Assembly: GCA_963691655.1 (NCBI GenBank)
Contig: OY829326.1
Coordinates: 70,797,235-70,861,234 of the forward strand
Direction of reading: 5' to 3'
Length of the DNA stretch: 64,000 nt
Origin: Toxonevra muliebris
Lineage: Eukaryota; Arthropoda; Insecta; Diptera; Pallopteridae
Positions 11,703 through 24,100 of this stretch are shown here, in pieces (position 1 is the stretch's first letter; the number at the start of each line of letters is the position of its first letter). Made by a program: the position numbers and the translations under genes. Below the pieces are notes generated by a model that worked only from the letters and a program-made list of their open reading frames with translations, did not search any database and was not told where the DNA came from.

Positions 11703-13579
11703 GTACGGGAATATGGGAAAATCTCCACCCAATGTTCTTCAGTGACGTTTGTTTGGCATTCCACTCAGAGAGCATTTCTTCGGTTTTTATTGAACGCCAA
11801 ACGAAATATAATGCAAATGTTGAACAGAAGTCGTTGTTCTTAGTGAATGGACGTGTTTAATACATACATTATAAACGGTTTCAGCTTGTCGACAAAAGAA
11901 CCGAAAAAGGACAGAAACAAAATGACAGAGTTTTAAAAGGATCTAGATCGAAAAAGGGATATCTTTTAAAATAACGTATAGTTGGTAGTATTAATTATGC
12001 CATATACCTAGAAATATTTGGATGCATTCTGCTTATAGACAATTATTTTTGACAAATATTTTTGTTTATGATTTTTTTTTTAACCTATTTTCGTCTTACT
12101 CAATAAATTGAGTATTGCAGAACAATCTATCGATAATTGTGACGTGTTGGGCACATTTGACAAGCTAAGGTATTTTCTTTTTTTTTTATCAATGTTCCTC
12201 AGTGTCAGTTGCCACAATTTGTATTCCACGTACTTGTTGATAGGTCCTTAGTTTTTTTTTCTTTCCACACTGAAAAAACCGACGAATTTCGAACTAGATT
12301 TTATGATTTGAAAAATATTGCCGCTATCTTGAGTTTGCCAATATTAATTTTATCATTTTGAGCAATAGCCTTTAAGTAAGTATTTTCAACCAGATTCAAA
12401 GAATTTCCGAATTTTGGATAAAAAGTGGGCCTTGTGGCCGTCCGTTCTTGTTTACACGGTTTTATTTAAGTTATACAGAAAAAGTGGCAGAAAATAACTG
12501 GTTTATTTTAAAGTATTAATTTAAGCTTTATTTGATTCTGCAAGAGGTGGAATCTCGGGGAATGGTGAATCGGAAGTTGGCAGTATGACTATGAAATGAT
12601 TGAAGTACGGCAATAAAAATTGAATACCACAGTTATTGTCCACTTAATGAACATTCTTGTCATATCCTTAATCCATAGATGAGAAGAATATTTCACAAAC
12701 TGATCATAAATTGATGAACATACCTACTAATAATATGATAAATAGCATATCCAGTAGTTTTGATATGTTTTTCATTTTTCCGAAATGACAGGAGAGCAGA
12801 GATTAGGTCTGTTTCCGCATTATAAATTTTTAGTCCAAAAATCTGGTAAGGCAATGAGAGAGTAAATGATTTTCTCTCCGTGCCAGAACTTTAAAGTTTT
12901 TAACCGAGAAATTGCTTGGCATGTATTGTGGTTTGGATACTTTGATGAAGTAGATAGTAAGCTTTTCTTTGCAAGTTCTTGGAAAAGTGGTACATATGCA
13001 CTAAAAATATGATCAGTAAGAAATTCTGTACTGTACGAGTACGAATCGCACAGATTTCAGCCTTGAACCATGTGCCCTTGGAAAAATAAACTGTATAAAT
13101 AATAAACTGTCCTTTATTCCTGTATATGTTTCATATAAGATTTGGAGCAATTTAGAAGCCCGAAAATGAGTCCTCGTTGCCCTTGTAATATTTGAAATCT
13201 CTTTCGCTCATCAAACCGAAAATATTTTCTATAACGTATGAGGAATGAGATATGGACAAACACATTTATGATAAAAAAATTGTATTTTAATGAATTTGAA
13301 TTTGGTAGCATGTTTCATATTGGTGATCTTAACTGTAGATTACAAAAAAAAAAATTATATCCGTAGCGATCAGCCTTCGATAGGTCTGAGTTGTGGTACG
13401 TTTGGAGGGTTATATGGATCAATCCAAAATCTGCGTGGGGCACTTGACTATACTTTTTTACACAGTGTGCCATTTTTTGAGGGCACGCGATGCGAAATTT
13501 TTGATGCTATTTCTATTTCTATTACCTCAGTTTGCAGATTTTTATTGCGCTGCCTTTACAATTTGAGGGGTTGTCTTAT
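11703..13579. other. Non-coding flank, nothing recognised
   Basis: AT-rich sequence. Open frames such as 13114-13311 and 13290-13616 have no recognisable product, and the second runs into the dispersed repeat that follows. Confidence 0.45.
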
Positions 13580-13965
13580 GGGATGGGTTAAAAAAATAAA
13601 ACTTCTTTTTACTTAAATCGTTCTATCTAGAAACGCTCGTCTCTAGAATATGTATGTAAACGGATTTTTTTAATCTCACACTTGATCGAAAGTTACAGAT
13701 GTAGAACTTGACAGGCGCTGGCACAGCATGCAAGGATACTTTAGCTTTCAAACTAGTTTTTCTCAAAAACCGCATTTTCGAATTTCAGTTTCTTCAGTAT
13801 ATCTATAGTTCTAGCCCGGATAATCCTCGTCGTGATATTTGTCATAATTTTTTCAAAAATCTTTAATACTACAAGTCTACCAATTAAAATACTGTTCCAA
13901 TTTTTGATTTCAGATAAGCAAAGCAGCTGGAATCATGGTAGACATCGACCAACTTTTTTTTTTTA
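13580..13965. repeat. Degenerate dispersed repeat, copy 2
   Basis: This shares ordered blocks with 6800-7400: TCTCTAGAATATGTATGTAA at about 13641, GAAAGTTACAGATG at about 13689, CTTTCAAACTAGTTTTTC at about 13744, and TTTTTGATTTCAGATAAGCA at about 13898. The block order is conserved while spacing differs. No protein was recognised. Confidence 0.55.
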
Positions 13966-14725
13966 AATCCGAGATGAGAAAATTTATAATACCTGCAAAT
14001 TGTTGAGAGAATCTATGCCAAAACGTATTAAGATGTTGCTGGTAGCATGAGGTGAACACACTAAATATTAGTTCTTCCGATTTTGTGACTGATTTTATTT
14101 TTTGTATGAATTAAATACATTTTCAAAGAAAATTTGTCCTGTACTAGGGTATACCAAGTTGAGATGTTTCTCCAGTATTGACTTGGCCTGTTGCTTATAC
14201 TCGGTTTTATTTAACTTTGCTTAAAACCTGTTTCTGTCTTCATTTCAGTTCTAAGAAAGAAGGTGTAACAAAACTTCTTGTGTATTTTAGAGGGAGTAGT
14301 AGTAATTGGTTTGCCACTATAAAATCAGTTGATCAACGGTAAGACAAATCACAACTAGTCGTACACAACATCAAGAGCAATAAGTCTTTCCTTGGATCGA
14401 GTAATATAAATACCCAAATCAGTTTGAAAGTAATTGGCGAAACATATATGCGTTTTTGGTGAAATTTACCTATTTTTCCATAAATTTTTTCAAAAAATTG
14501 TAGTTAACTTTAGTCTACCAAAATGTATTTAGATCTTCGAGGTATAATATCATTATGAAGTTCGCTCTTTTATCTTGAAAAATGATTGACTTCGAAAGTC
14601 AATAGTTAATAGATTTAATATTTCCTATTAATTTTCGAAAATGTATGCCAAATAGGTATGGCTTTTTGGTCAGGTGAAACCTAATTGTTTTAAATTGAGT
14701 ATATCCAGTTTTAACGCTACAGTTT
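13966..14725. other. Non-coding spacer
   Basis: AT-rich sequence with no gene that I can support. Any upstream part of the retrotransposon fragment that follows is not recognisable here. Confidence 0.45.
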
Positions 14726-15130
14726 GTGAATTTAATAAACAGTGATTACTTTCGAAAAAAATGTATAAATGAGTATTTGACGAATTTTCAAAGTTGCTGT
14801 ACTAAAAATCGTACAAATGCTAAAAACTTACAAGAGAGGTTGAAAGGACTTACTACATGGACTTACAACTTGGGTCTAGCACAAGATGATACGTGCCGAA
14901 TATGTAACGAGGAGGAAGAAACAGCAGAACATATTTTATGCTACTGTGAAGGTCTAATGAGGACCCGACTTCGTTACTTGGGAAACTCTATCCTACAACC
15001 GCAAGACATTGCGGATTGTTCTCCTAAAGAGATATTAAATTTTCTCAAAGGAAATAAACTCATAGAAGAACTATAAACACAATAATCTTTGAGGTATATC
15101 ACAATAGGCCCTGGATGGCCGCAGTGATCT
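14726..15130 (+). mobile_element. Non-LTR retrotransposon C-terminal tail
   Basis: The frame ending at 15076 codes a Cys/His cluster, DDTCRICNEEEETAEHILCY followed by C. This is the CxxC-x8-HxxxxC tail found at the end of ORF2 in I/jockey/R1-type non-LTR elements, just after RNase H. A short run upstream (QERLKGLTTWTYNLGL) fits the residues that normally precede it. After the stop, CACAATAGGCCCTGGATGGC looks like the 3' UTR of such elements. Reverse transcriptase and RNase H are absent, so this is a 5'-truncated insertion, the usual product of target-primed reverse transcription. Confidence 0.8.
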
Positions 15131-16800
15131 GGGAATCAAAAATCACTCTGGATTTTCTCAGATTTTTCTTATGACTAGTTAGGCTGAACAACGCGAAAAA
15201 CGAAATTTACAAAATCCGCCATTACTCATTAAAAATTGCAGATAATGGTTTGAAAATTTAGCCAAATTATTCTTAAATCAAGTACTTCAAAAGGATCATT
15301 GCGAAACTTGATTCAGCTTGGGGGAATTTTTCACATAGCAAACCCGGCTATGGCCTTTCCATGGTTTTCTAACAATATTTTAAACTCTCCCGAAGATAAT
15401 TATTATAATATTGCTATTAATACTGCCATAAAAACACTAGACAACAAGGACATTTCTCCAAAAAATATAGAAGAGACAAATTTACCCTAGAGAATAAGGC
15501 AATTATTAAAAAATATAGGCAAACACACACATACACGCAAAAAGATGATGATCTAAATATATAAGGGTATTATTTTTCAACAACTACAGCAACCATGGAC
15601 GGTCGTCTCTTACTCAAATATACATGTACTTATAAATAATATTTGCGATTCAGGCAATGTATTGTCAAGACAACGAAAATTATGACATAAAGATGAACTT
15701 GAACAATTATCAACACTGCAGAAGAAGCCACCAAAAACTGAAGAAGATATGAATGGAATGTCTAAAGTGAGATGATTTAAGAACCAACAAGAGAATTGAT
15801 AAGAATTATAATTGAGCTCAAGGAAACAGCAACAAAAATAAAAAACAACAAAACAAAATAAACAAACAAAAAACACTCACACAAAAAAGAAGTAAACAAA
15901 AAATAAGAAATAAATAAAAATAGAATAAATAAAAAAAAAAATAAAGAAAAGAGAAGAAAACACAAAAGATACAACAAAAAAAAGAATACAAAAAAAAGTA
16001 AGTAAAAATAAGAAAGCAAAAATAATAATTGGGAACATTTGTGTATAATTTTTCAGGAAGCGGAAAGCACAAAACAAAGGCACAACAGTTGGTTGAATGC
16101 TTTTGAATGCTGGTAAACTTAAGCAACTATACAAACATAGATATATAAAACATACATACTTACTTGTGCATATATATATGCTTGTTTGTGTATATGTATT
16201 TATTAGGTAGTATGAGCTTACAACTAAGAAGAAAATTGCTTAAGAGATTAAAAGGATACGTACTTGTAAGTTTAAGAATTTAAGCACAAAAAAAAGACGA
16301 AAAATTAAGAAAAGGCGTAAAAGAATTTAATGTGCCCAAAAAGAAGATACCTATACGTATGTATATATGTGGGTATGAGCGTGAGAGCAGGAAAAAAAAA
16401 CTTGAAAAACAATTTAAAGAATTTGTTGGATTACAATAAGGAAAGTATCATAGTCATATAAGTGTGTGTGCGTTTATATATGTGCGTGAATGCTGTCTGC
16501 CTGAAGGATGAAATTCAAAACAAACCCTCGAAACCTATGAATCAAAACTTTGCTCATTCTCTGACGCTAACTACCAGTAATACGCAAGCGCGTGAAATGT
16601 ATACACACACACATGCTAGGGAGTACTCTCTTCAATATTCAGACTCAGGCATGGTACAATGGCAGCAACATAAAGAAAGGATACGGATGCTGTCTGGTGT
16701 CTAATGCTCATTGAAGCCTACGCTACAATTCACAACACTGAGATGTGGATGCTGTTTCTTTGTTTTTGACGCAGCGGCAGCAAACTCTTATTGTTGTTGG
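15131..16800. other. A-rich region upstream of the promoter
   Basis: This is a very A-rich plus strand, with (A)n/(AAAT)n tracts at about 15830-16020 and TG/CA repeats around 16140-16480 and 16600. GAGA-type motifs occur near 16378-16390 and 16828-16838. I see no protein-coding signal. It may carry regulatory sequence for the downstream gene, but that is inference from position only. Confidence 0.4.
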
Positions 16801-16881
16801 TGTTTTTATTGAGGCTGATACGAATTCTCGAGAGAGCAGTTAGTCCTCTACGTACATAGACGAGAGCGTTGATATTTCATA

Positions 16882-16915
16882 TCAGTTGTGGTTCGACTGT
16901 CGTGAGATAAAGTTG
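16882..16915 (+). promoter_or_regulatory. Putative TATA-less core promoter (Inr + DPE)
   Basis: TCAGTT at 16882-16887 matches the arthropod initiator, with A(+1) at 16884. AGTTG at 16911-16915 falls at +28 to +32 and fits the downstream promoter element RGWYV with the exact canonical spacing. No TATA box lies 25-35 bp upstream. The site is 370 bp before the start codon of the dipeptidase-like gene. Single motifs of this length are common by chance. The paired spacing and the position are what support the call. Confidence 0.5.
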
Positions 16916-17253
16916 CGAGAAATGTTGAAAATATAAAAGAAGTGAAACAGGAAAAAGTTCCGACGGAAATACTTTTTGATACTAGAAGAAGAAAGTAAAG
17001 GAAAAGCTAAATAAAAAACAAAAATAAGTAAAATTCTTAAAGACTTAAAGCGTTGAAAATATTAGATGCTGCTTATAATTGTAATTTAAAGCAAGAATAC
17101 TTCAAATTAAAGTGAAGGATTTACTGAAATATCAGAAATACGCGATTTTTTTAGCCTTCGCCTAACTTAAAACAACCACGCCTAATTATTTTTTCGCTTC
17201 CATACCTCTGCAGTTGAGTGTTTTTTTTTTGTTTGTGTTTTGAATTTCACGCA
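16884..17253 (+). other. Predicted 5' leader of the M19-like gene
   Basis: If transcription starts at 16884 and the leader is unspliced, it is 370 nt and A-rich. It contains two short upstream reading frames, 16922-16936 (4 codons) and 17066-17089 (7 codons), both ending before the main ATG. Confidence 0.4.
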
Positions 17254-18591
17254 ATGGATTTACGCCCGTTAAGCTATGAGGAAATGTGCCAAATGGAATT
17301 GCTGCATCATGCCGGCACAAGCGTCGGTGGCGGCGTTGGCATCACGAATGCTCTAACAACTAATGGAAATAATGCTAATGCAGCAATAGCAGCCGGAACA
17401 GGGGGAACAACAACGACAATGCTACCCATAATGGTGATACCCACATCAATGATGCCACCGGGAACAATATTCACCGCAACAGCGACAACGCCAGGCGTTG
17501 GTGTTGACGGTGGTAGCTTCGAAATTGGTGGCAATGGTAATTGTGAGCACTATTATCAATTGCAGCCTACGCATATACTAACAACAACACAAGCAACTCC
17601 AGTATCATCAGTTGCAGCAGCATCCGGAGCAGTCACAGCAACAACAGCGCAAACTGCAAGTGGCATTAGTTGTACGAATATTGGTGGCATAGGTGGTGGT
17701 GGCGTTGTTGGTGGAGTTAGTCTAGGCACCAATTCCCCCACAACTTTTATGCAAGCACAACCAATTTTACTACCCACCGAACTTCAACAGCATCCACAAC
17801 ATTCACAGCAACAACAGATTCCACAACATTCGCAGGCACCCAATAGCGGCGGCGGCGCTGCAACCGTCAACATTCTATACACAGGTACACTAACAAAACC
17901 ACCGTCACAACAACGACGTCCATCACTGACACAGGCTACCCTCACTCGCCATGCTATGGAGACGTCAACGTTACCGCGCGGTTTCCAACCCAGTTCGTTT
18001 GTTGCTGCCAATGCTGCCAATGCTGCTGCGGCAGCTGCTATCGCTGCTGCAGAGGAAAGTGACTTCGAAGGTAGTGAATGTGGCGCTAGCGTCTCAACTA
18101 CCACATGCATTCCGCATTTTCGTTTCGGTGGCTGCGGCATGATATTGCAGCCGACGTCAGTTAATGTTCAATCCAATCATCATCATCATCAGCATCATCA
18201 GCATCAACAACATGAGCCACAAGTCATCGGCTGCGGTTCGTTATCGCATATGATGGGCTCATTTGCCTCAGCTGCTGGTGGTGCAGCAATGCATTCATCG
18301 GGTCGTTTGGTGGGCACGCTAGCGGGAGTGAGTGCCGGTTTGTCTGGTACGCTAGGACGCAATCGACGCTCAAATAGCTATGTAGGTGGCGGTGGTGCTG
18401 CAGTTGGCACCGATGGCACTGCTGCTAATGCTGCTGCCGGGGCTGCCCCCACGCTTCCACATCATAAACGTGTCTCATTTAAGGGAGATAATTTACCGCC
18501 GGAGGAAATGCAAATGGAAGAGAATGCATTAAATGCGGACGTATTCAATAATTGCTCATATATGCATTTTGACAACATTATGGATTATCAG
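17254..18591 (+). CDS. M19 dipeptidase-like protein, exon 1 (low-complexity N-terminus)
   Basis: This exon codes residues 1-446 of the predicted 949-residue protein. The ATG at 17254 has a good fly context (CGCAATGG). The frame is open further upstream but without another ATG. The region is mostly low complexity: Gly/Thr/Ala-rich (about 25-190), Gln/His/Pro-rich (about 170-205), an Ala run (about 250-270), a His/Gln run (about 309-321), and another Ala/Gly stretch (about 330-395). No signal peptide is seen, so the N-terminus should be cytoplasmic. KRVSF with RVSF at 406-409 is a textbook RVxF phosphatase-1 docking motif (inference). The donor CAG|GTGCGT at 18591/18592 leaves phase 0. Read without splicing, the frame ends at a TAA at 18658. 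GC content and codon use stand out from the AT-rich surroundings. Long open frames on the other strand are shadows. Confidence 0.85.
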
Positions 18592-18659
18592 GTGCGTAGC
18601 AAAACACAAAGTGTAGATATTGGGGGGAGGAGAACGGGCGAAATGTGCTCATGTGTATA

Positions 18660-20725
18660 ATGTTTTTACGAGATTACGTATGTGTGCGTATATTTTTATT
18701 GGCGCGCCATTTCGCAAAATTACGTTAGTTTTGCCATTTTGTATGCATCGTAAATAATGAGGAATTTTTGTTGTTGTCGTTATTTATCGGATGAAAAGAT
18801 TTTCACAAAATTTTAATCATCGCATGTCGTAAACAGCAGTAATTTCGACTTTAAATCGCATCAAGTGATTTATTTTTAACGCCTAGGTATTTAAGCTTGT
18901 TATGCTAATTAACGAATTATACTTTAGGATTTTACCTATAATGTATGCTTAATTAATATATAATTCCTCTAAGATGTTCCTTCTGCATTCAGCTTCTGAT
19001 GACAGGAATTACTTGTGGAAATAAATAAAAGATAGGATTTATTTTTGTTTGATTAAGTGCTTTCTAGAAGTACATGAAAATATACGATGTTAGATTGAAA
19101 CATAAATAAAATAAAATCCTAGCGGATTCTCTGTCCGCAATGCATGGCAACGAGATGCATAAGTAAATCGCACGGGCAGGTTACCGATACAACCGCAACA
19201 GAGCTGCGTTGCGTTACGCGAATAAGGTGTGGCAAATAGCGATTAAGATCGCAAGCACTAATTTCTAATTTAAATAAAAAATTACAGAATCCTTTTATAT
19301 AGAATACAAAAATCTACTAACAAATCGTCAGAGGTAAAACTCGCTAAGAACAGATCTAGTAAAAACTTAATTTTTACACCAAAACAAAACTTATTTGGGT
19401 ACTTATGGATTTCTAAATAGTGAACGATGACCGTGAGTGAATGTGGCATAGTCATTTTTTCTTCTTTTTTTATGCCACAACAGCTCATGGAAAGGCCTAG
19501 ATCGAGCCTTTCGTATCTATTCATGTTGTGTGAGCTATACTTGTACACGTATGGAAGAGACCTACTGATTTATGCCGAGTCTAAACGGCGATGTACAAAG
19601 CTTTTTTTTAGGCAATTTTTTCTCTTGGAGGTTTGCCACTGCAAGCCAAGTAAGAAAATTTATATTTTCTAAATTTTGATTTTTGGACGTGCCGAGCGTT
19701 GGACCCGAGCACTCTAACCACTGCTATATGGCTACCACACAGCCTACCTATTTGCTGTCCTTGCTCGAGACTTTCTTAGATTAGGGGGTACTTGGTTCTC
19801 ACCAAGGCGGGATACGTACGGTAGTTCTCAATGTTTTATTATTTTCTAAAATCATATGCGTAGGTGACCAGTATTGGTAATCATTATTCTAGTGACATTT
19901 TTGCATATGTATTTCATTAGATTTGATATTTTAGCTCAAATGTATACTGGACACTTATTACTTATTGAATGCTTGATTTCTTCTCTTGATTTCCTCTGAG
20001 CTTGATTTCAGCAGGCACTTGATTCAGTTTTCATTAAAGGTTAATCCTTGCAAATTCATGGTCCTATAATGTTATTTCCGGAACAAAGAATACTAAATTC
20101 AACTGAATCCTTCTCCTTTAGCAGAGGTAGTGACGATCATTATAAGTTTTGGGGCTAATGCACATGATTCATTTTATTGTTTTTACTGCATTTGTTGTCT
20201 AATTCAAGGTTTAGTGTATTTTCTAGTAACGACATTTATAGGTTTGAACCGGAAGCAGATTCTTAAACGTATTTAAATCAGTACTAAGCTAATGCTGTGA
20301 CTTTAAGCTGCATGACAGATCTCAGAACTAGCATCGTATTTTATTAGGTAGGCCTGCGCTTGAAATTAACTAATAATCAAAACTTTTAAATGGAAATCAT
20401 TACTTAAAATTATGTGTACTCAACTCCACAAAAATGTTTGAAATTTTGGGTTATTCTTTTGTTGTGGATGCAAATATGAGCTCTCAAAATATACTCTCAA
20501 TCTCATTTTTATCCTTTCAGTGTGATCTAATTTCGATCACTGGGTTTTTCGTCTAGTTTGGAAAAATTTACACGTGCTTATTCTCAAACCGAAGTCATAG
20601 TTTTTTAAACACAACTAAGTTGCCGAAAGTGGGGTAATAGTGTCTAAAGATGTAATTCAGCTATGAATTAAATGTTAGTTTTGTTTTCAAATTAATTAAT
20701 AGTATCAACCTCAAAAGTCACTTAA
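18660..20725. other. Intron 1 start, no gene seen
   Basis: AT-rich intronic sequence. At about 19681-19740 the minus strand has a tRNA-like AGCAGTGGTTAGAGTGCTCG stretch resembling an A-box region, but no convincing B-box follows. I treat it as unassigned. Confidence 0.4.
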
Positions 20726-21143
20726 CCGGTTATTGCCGGTACCCGAAATCGTTTACAGATATCGTTGAAATTTAAAATGTATTTGATTTTTGAACCAATC
20801 AAGATACATTTAAATTTTCATAAAAATGGAATGCGTGGCTCTCGAGTTGTGAGATGGTACTATCCAAATCAAATGCTATCTTAATTTAATTATTAATTTT
20901 TTTAATTTCGATCAAAAATTACTTAAAATATAGAGGTTCACGAAAATGTGTCTCATATGTGATCATATCTAACAAATTGTTTTATGAAAAATTTTCCCCA
21001 AAGGAAAACCAAATTTTCTTATAATAATTTTCTCAAAATAGATCATTTAACAATACAAATCTGTCAGACAAGTAATAGGTCACATATATGAAGCTTGATG
21101 CCTGAGCAAAGTGCTGGTAAGTGAACTTACCGGCAATAATGAG
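20726..21143. mobile_element. TTAA-flanked MITE (piggyBac-type), 418 bp
   Basis: The left end reads TTAA (20722-20725) then CCGGTTATTGCCGGTA. The right end, complemented, reads TTAA (21144-21147) then CTCATTATTGCCGGTA. The inner 12 bp TTATTGCCGGTA is identical in both. TTAA target duplication with ends of this kind is diagnostic of piggyBac-superfamily elements. There is no coding capacity. Confidence 0.65.
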
Positions 21144-24100
21144 TTAAACTCAGAGGAATTCACCTAGAGAAGTGTTGACAACTTCATATATACGCGTGCA
21201 AATTTTATATCGTGTGCAAATGAATGAAATGGTTAGCACTGGTTAAATGAATCGATCCTGGGTACATAAACTTTATAATCCATACGAAAGACTCCATTCC
21301 CGAAAAGTGATCGCACTGTATAACAAAGCAAAAATTAAAAAGATTCGTTTATTAGATTAGATATGGTTGCAGAAGAGGGGTTCGTTACTTTTTTATCTTT
21401 GCCATGTAAGGCATAGTTTGATACTTTTTTGGGTGACCTAATTGCTACGTTTTCCACATGAAAGTGTGGATAGTCTAAACACCAACCAACATTAAATGCT
21501 TTTCTGTTTTTCTTTTTCCCCGTATTCATATAGCCTTCATATGCTTCCTGGTCCGGTAATGTGTAGCTCAAAACGTCGTGATAGCACGTATTTTGCTTCG
21601 GCTAAATAGCATTAGCTGTTGTATTCTTTTTTTGACATAGTCGGTAAAAAGTATTTGGTCTGAGTATTATCTTAGTACCTTCCAGTAAAGAAATGTTTTG
21701 TCCTAAGAAATATTACGCATAATGGTCCTGGCTTTACAAACTTTAAGATCCATTTCATACAATCTTATCCAGCTTCGTTCTTTTTTTCGCCTATACATCT
21801 CCGCCCACGTTAGAGTTTTTGTTTCCCCTCAAAAATAACTCGATTGGACATATTTATGTGGGATATAATGTTTATTGATATTTTTTAATTCAAATTACAC
21901 GTTTATGTGTTATATTTAAAATATCTAATTGAATATAAAGAAATTGAAATTACACTTGCGCACGACTCTGTGCGACTTCTTAACTTAACTGACGCTACAC
22001 GAATGAAAGCTTGTCTGTTTGTATTCGTCTAGTCCGGGTTGCCTTTCTAGCAGGATCCTAGTACATTCGTCCCGTCCGGGTTGCCTTTCTAGCAGGGTCG
22101 CTATGCTCCCTTCCCACATTTATATAAGTACATATTTCTTGCGAGCAAAATTCTGACAAAATAAATGCTCTTTATACTACCCAAGTACCATCAGCCTTCT
22201 ATCTTAATCTTTTCTAATATCTTAAACTACATAATTCAGTCGCCATTAGCAATGGGTAATTTATTATTTTTTTTTTTATCTGAATAAATATTTTTTATTG
22301 CACATTATTTTAAGTTTGACTTAATTTTACTACATAAAATATTTCAAATCTTGTCCAAAAATATTTTATTTTAAATTTTGACTGTTTTCTACATTCTTTG
22401 ATATTTTCACTATTGATTTACAAACTCATACTAAAGAAGTTGTATTTTCGAATATATTTTTAGTACTTGAATTCAGCCAATACCCAATAATAAATACACA
22501 TATATAAATACGTACAATATATCATTTTTATGTCTCTATATATAACTCATAAATCCACTTCAATGTTGACAATTTTTCATAAAAAAAAAAAAACAACAAA
22601 AAGTTTTCTTCTATGTGTGTATAAAAAACCCATCACGTCTACGCATTTGTACTCATATTTAATGTCTACTTCAATTTCAGCACAAGCACAGACAGACCTC
22701 AATAGCAGTTGAGGTATTAAACGTTTATTTTTAATGTAACCATTAAATATTCATATTCCAATTCGACCACGATTTCTTTTCATTCGATGCCATAATTCAT
22801 ACTGCTGTCATCCTTGGAATATTTCTTTTTTCTTCTACTATTTTTTTATTTTTTATCTTTTTTTTTTTGTTTTTTGGGTTTTCAAACTACATACATACAC
22901 ATTTTTATATATAAACAAATATATAAACGTACATACATATATACACATTTATGTAAGCAATAAATTGTCGCAGGCAAAAGCGTATGTCTTACTACTACTA
23001 CTTCTACATTCTACTTTTTTTTATTGTTCAACTTGTCTCGTTGTGGTTCTGTCTCTTTAACGCTACGTGTGTGTGTGTGTGTGTGAGAGAAAGAGAGTCG
23101 CTGTGTATAAATGTGTGTATGCCTTTCGCCATTGTTCACAACATTTTTTTTGCAACAAAGCTTTTGCTATTTTCTGTTTTATTATTTTGTTTTTGTACCT
23201 ATTACCTACTGCTGCTAGTATTTTTCTTCTCAAATGCTGTGCCTTTTCTTTGCTTTGCTATTTTTTTTTTCTAACAAAAAATTGCACAGAACGCACAAAA
23301 ATCTCAATTTAGTTTCTTTTTTCTTTTCCGTTTTCTTTCATTCATTCATTTCCTTACGTTTCGTTGCCTTTTGTGAGTCGCAGCCGTAGTCCTTTTGCTC
23401 CAGCATACACTATTGAATTTTGGCCTTCGTCCTTGTGGCCGTTTAAGTGCATTTAATCATAAAGTTCACAAATCGTTATTGGTGTGTGTATACATGCCAT
23501 GCCCCTTTCTTACTGACTGCGAGCTGCTACATATACACAGCTTCTTCATGCACTCACAGTAGTCGTAGTCGCAGTTGTAGTCCTTTTGGCACTTGTTCGC
23601 CATCGAGCTGGTCATTGTTGTAGTAAAAAAAAAAAAATCATGAGCTTTTTCAAATCTTGATTGAACTATACAATGTAAATGATGAGTCTGCAAGATATTT
23701 TTGTATATATTCTTTTTTTGGTATTTTTGTGTTTTTCTTTTACTTTCTTGAAGGAAAAATGAAAAAAGACATTTTGAGCCTTCTGTGTGCGAGCGAGTGT
23801 AGGTCGAGCATTTGTAAAGTCAATAATTCTAGATAAGAAATTTGATAGATGTGTAGTTTATTTTTTATTTTTGTTCTTACTTTTCATTTTTCTTTTCCAA
23901 TATAATACAATACAAGAAATTTACTTAGCGCCACATGGTAGAAAATGTAGGTAGGTTAGCTATAAAAATGCCTTACTTTTGTATTGTTGACACAAGTAGA
24001 TCTCAGTATGAGAATCCAGCATAATAAAATACAACAAAAAAAAGTCAGAAGTGAAAAAAAAAATCAATTTAGTAGATTTTTCATTCTTGATATTTGCTTA

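Noticed and set aside
15777..16134. Phe/Leu-rich minus-strand frames resembling membrane proteins
   Set aside because: Pure translation of an A-rich low-complexity tract; no start context or conserved motif.
17307..18140. Long minus-strand open frames across exon 1
   Set aside because: Shadows of the GC-rich, low-complexity coding exon.
19681..19745. tRNA-like stretch on the minus strand (AGCAGTGGTTAGAGTGCTCG)
   Set aside because: No acceptable B-box follows (GGGTCCAACGC), there is no acceptor stem, and no second copy lies in the window. It may be a SINE fragment, but support is too thin.
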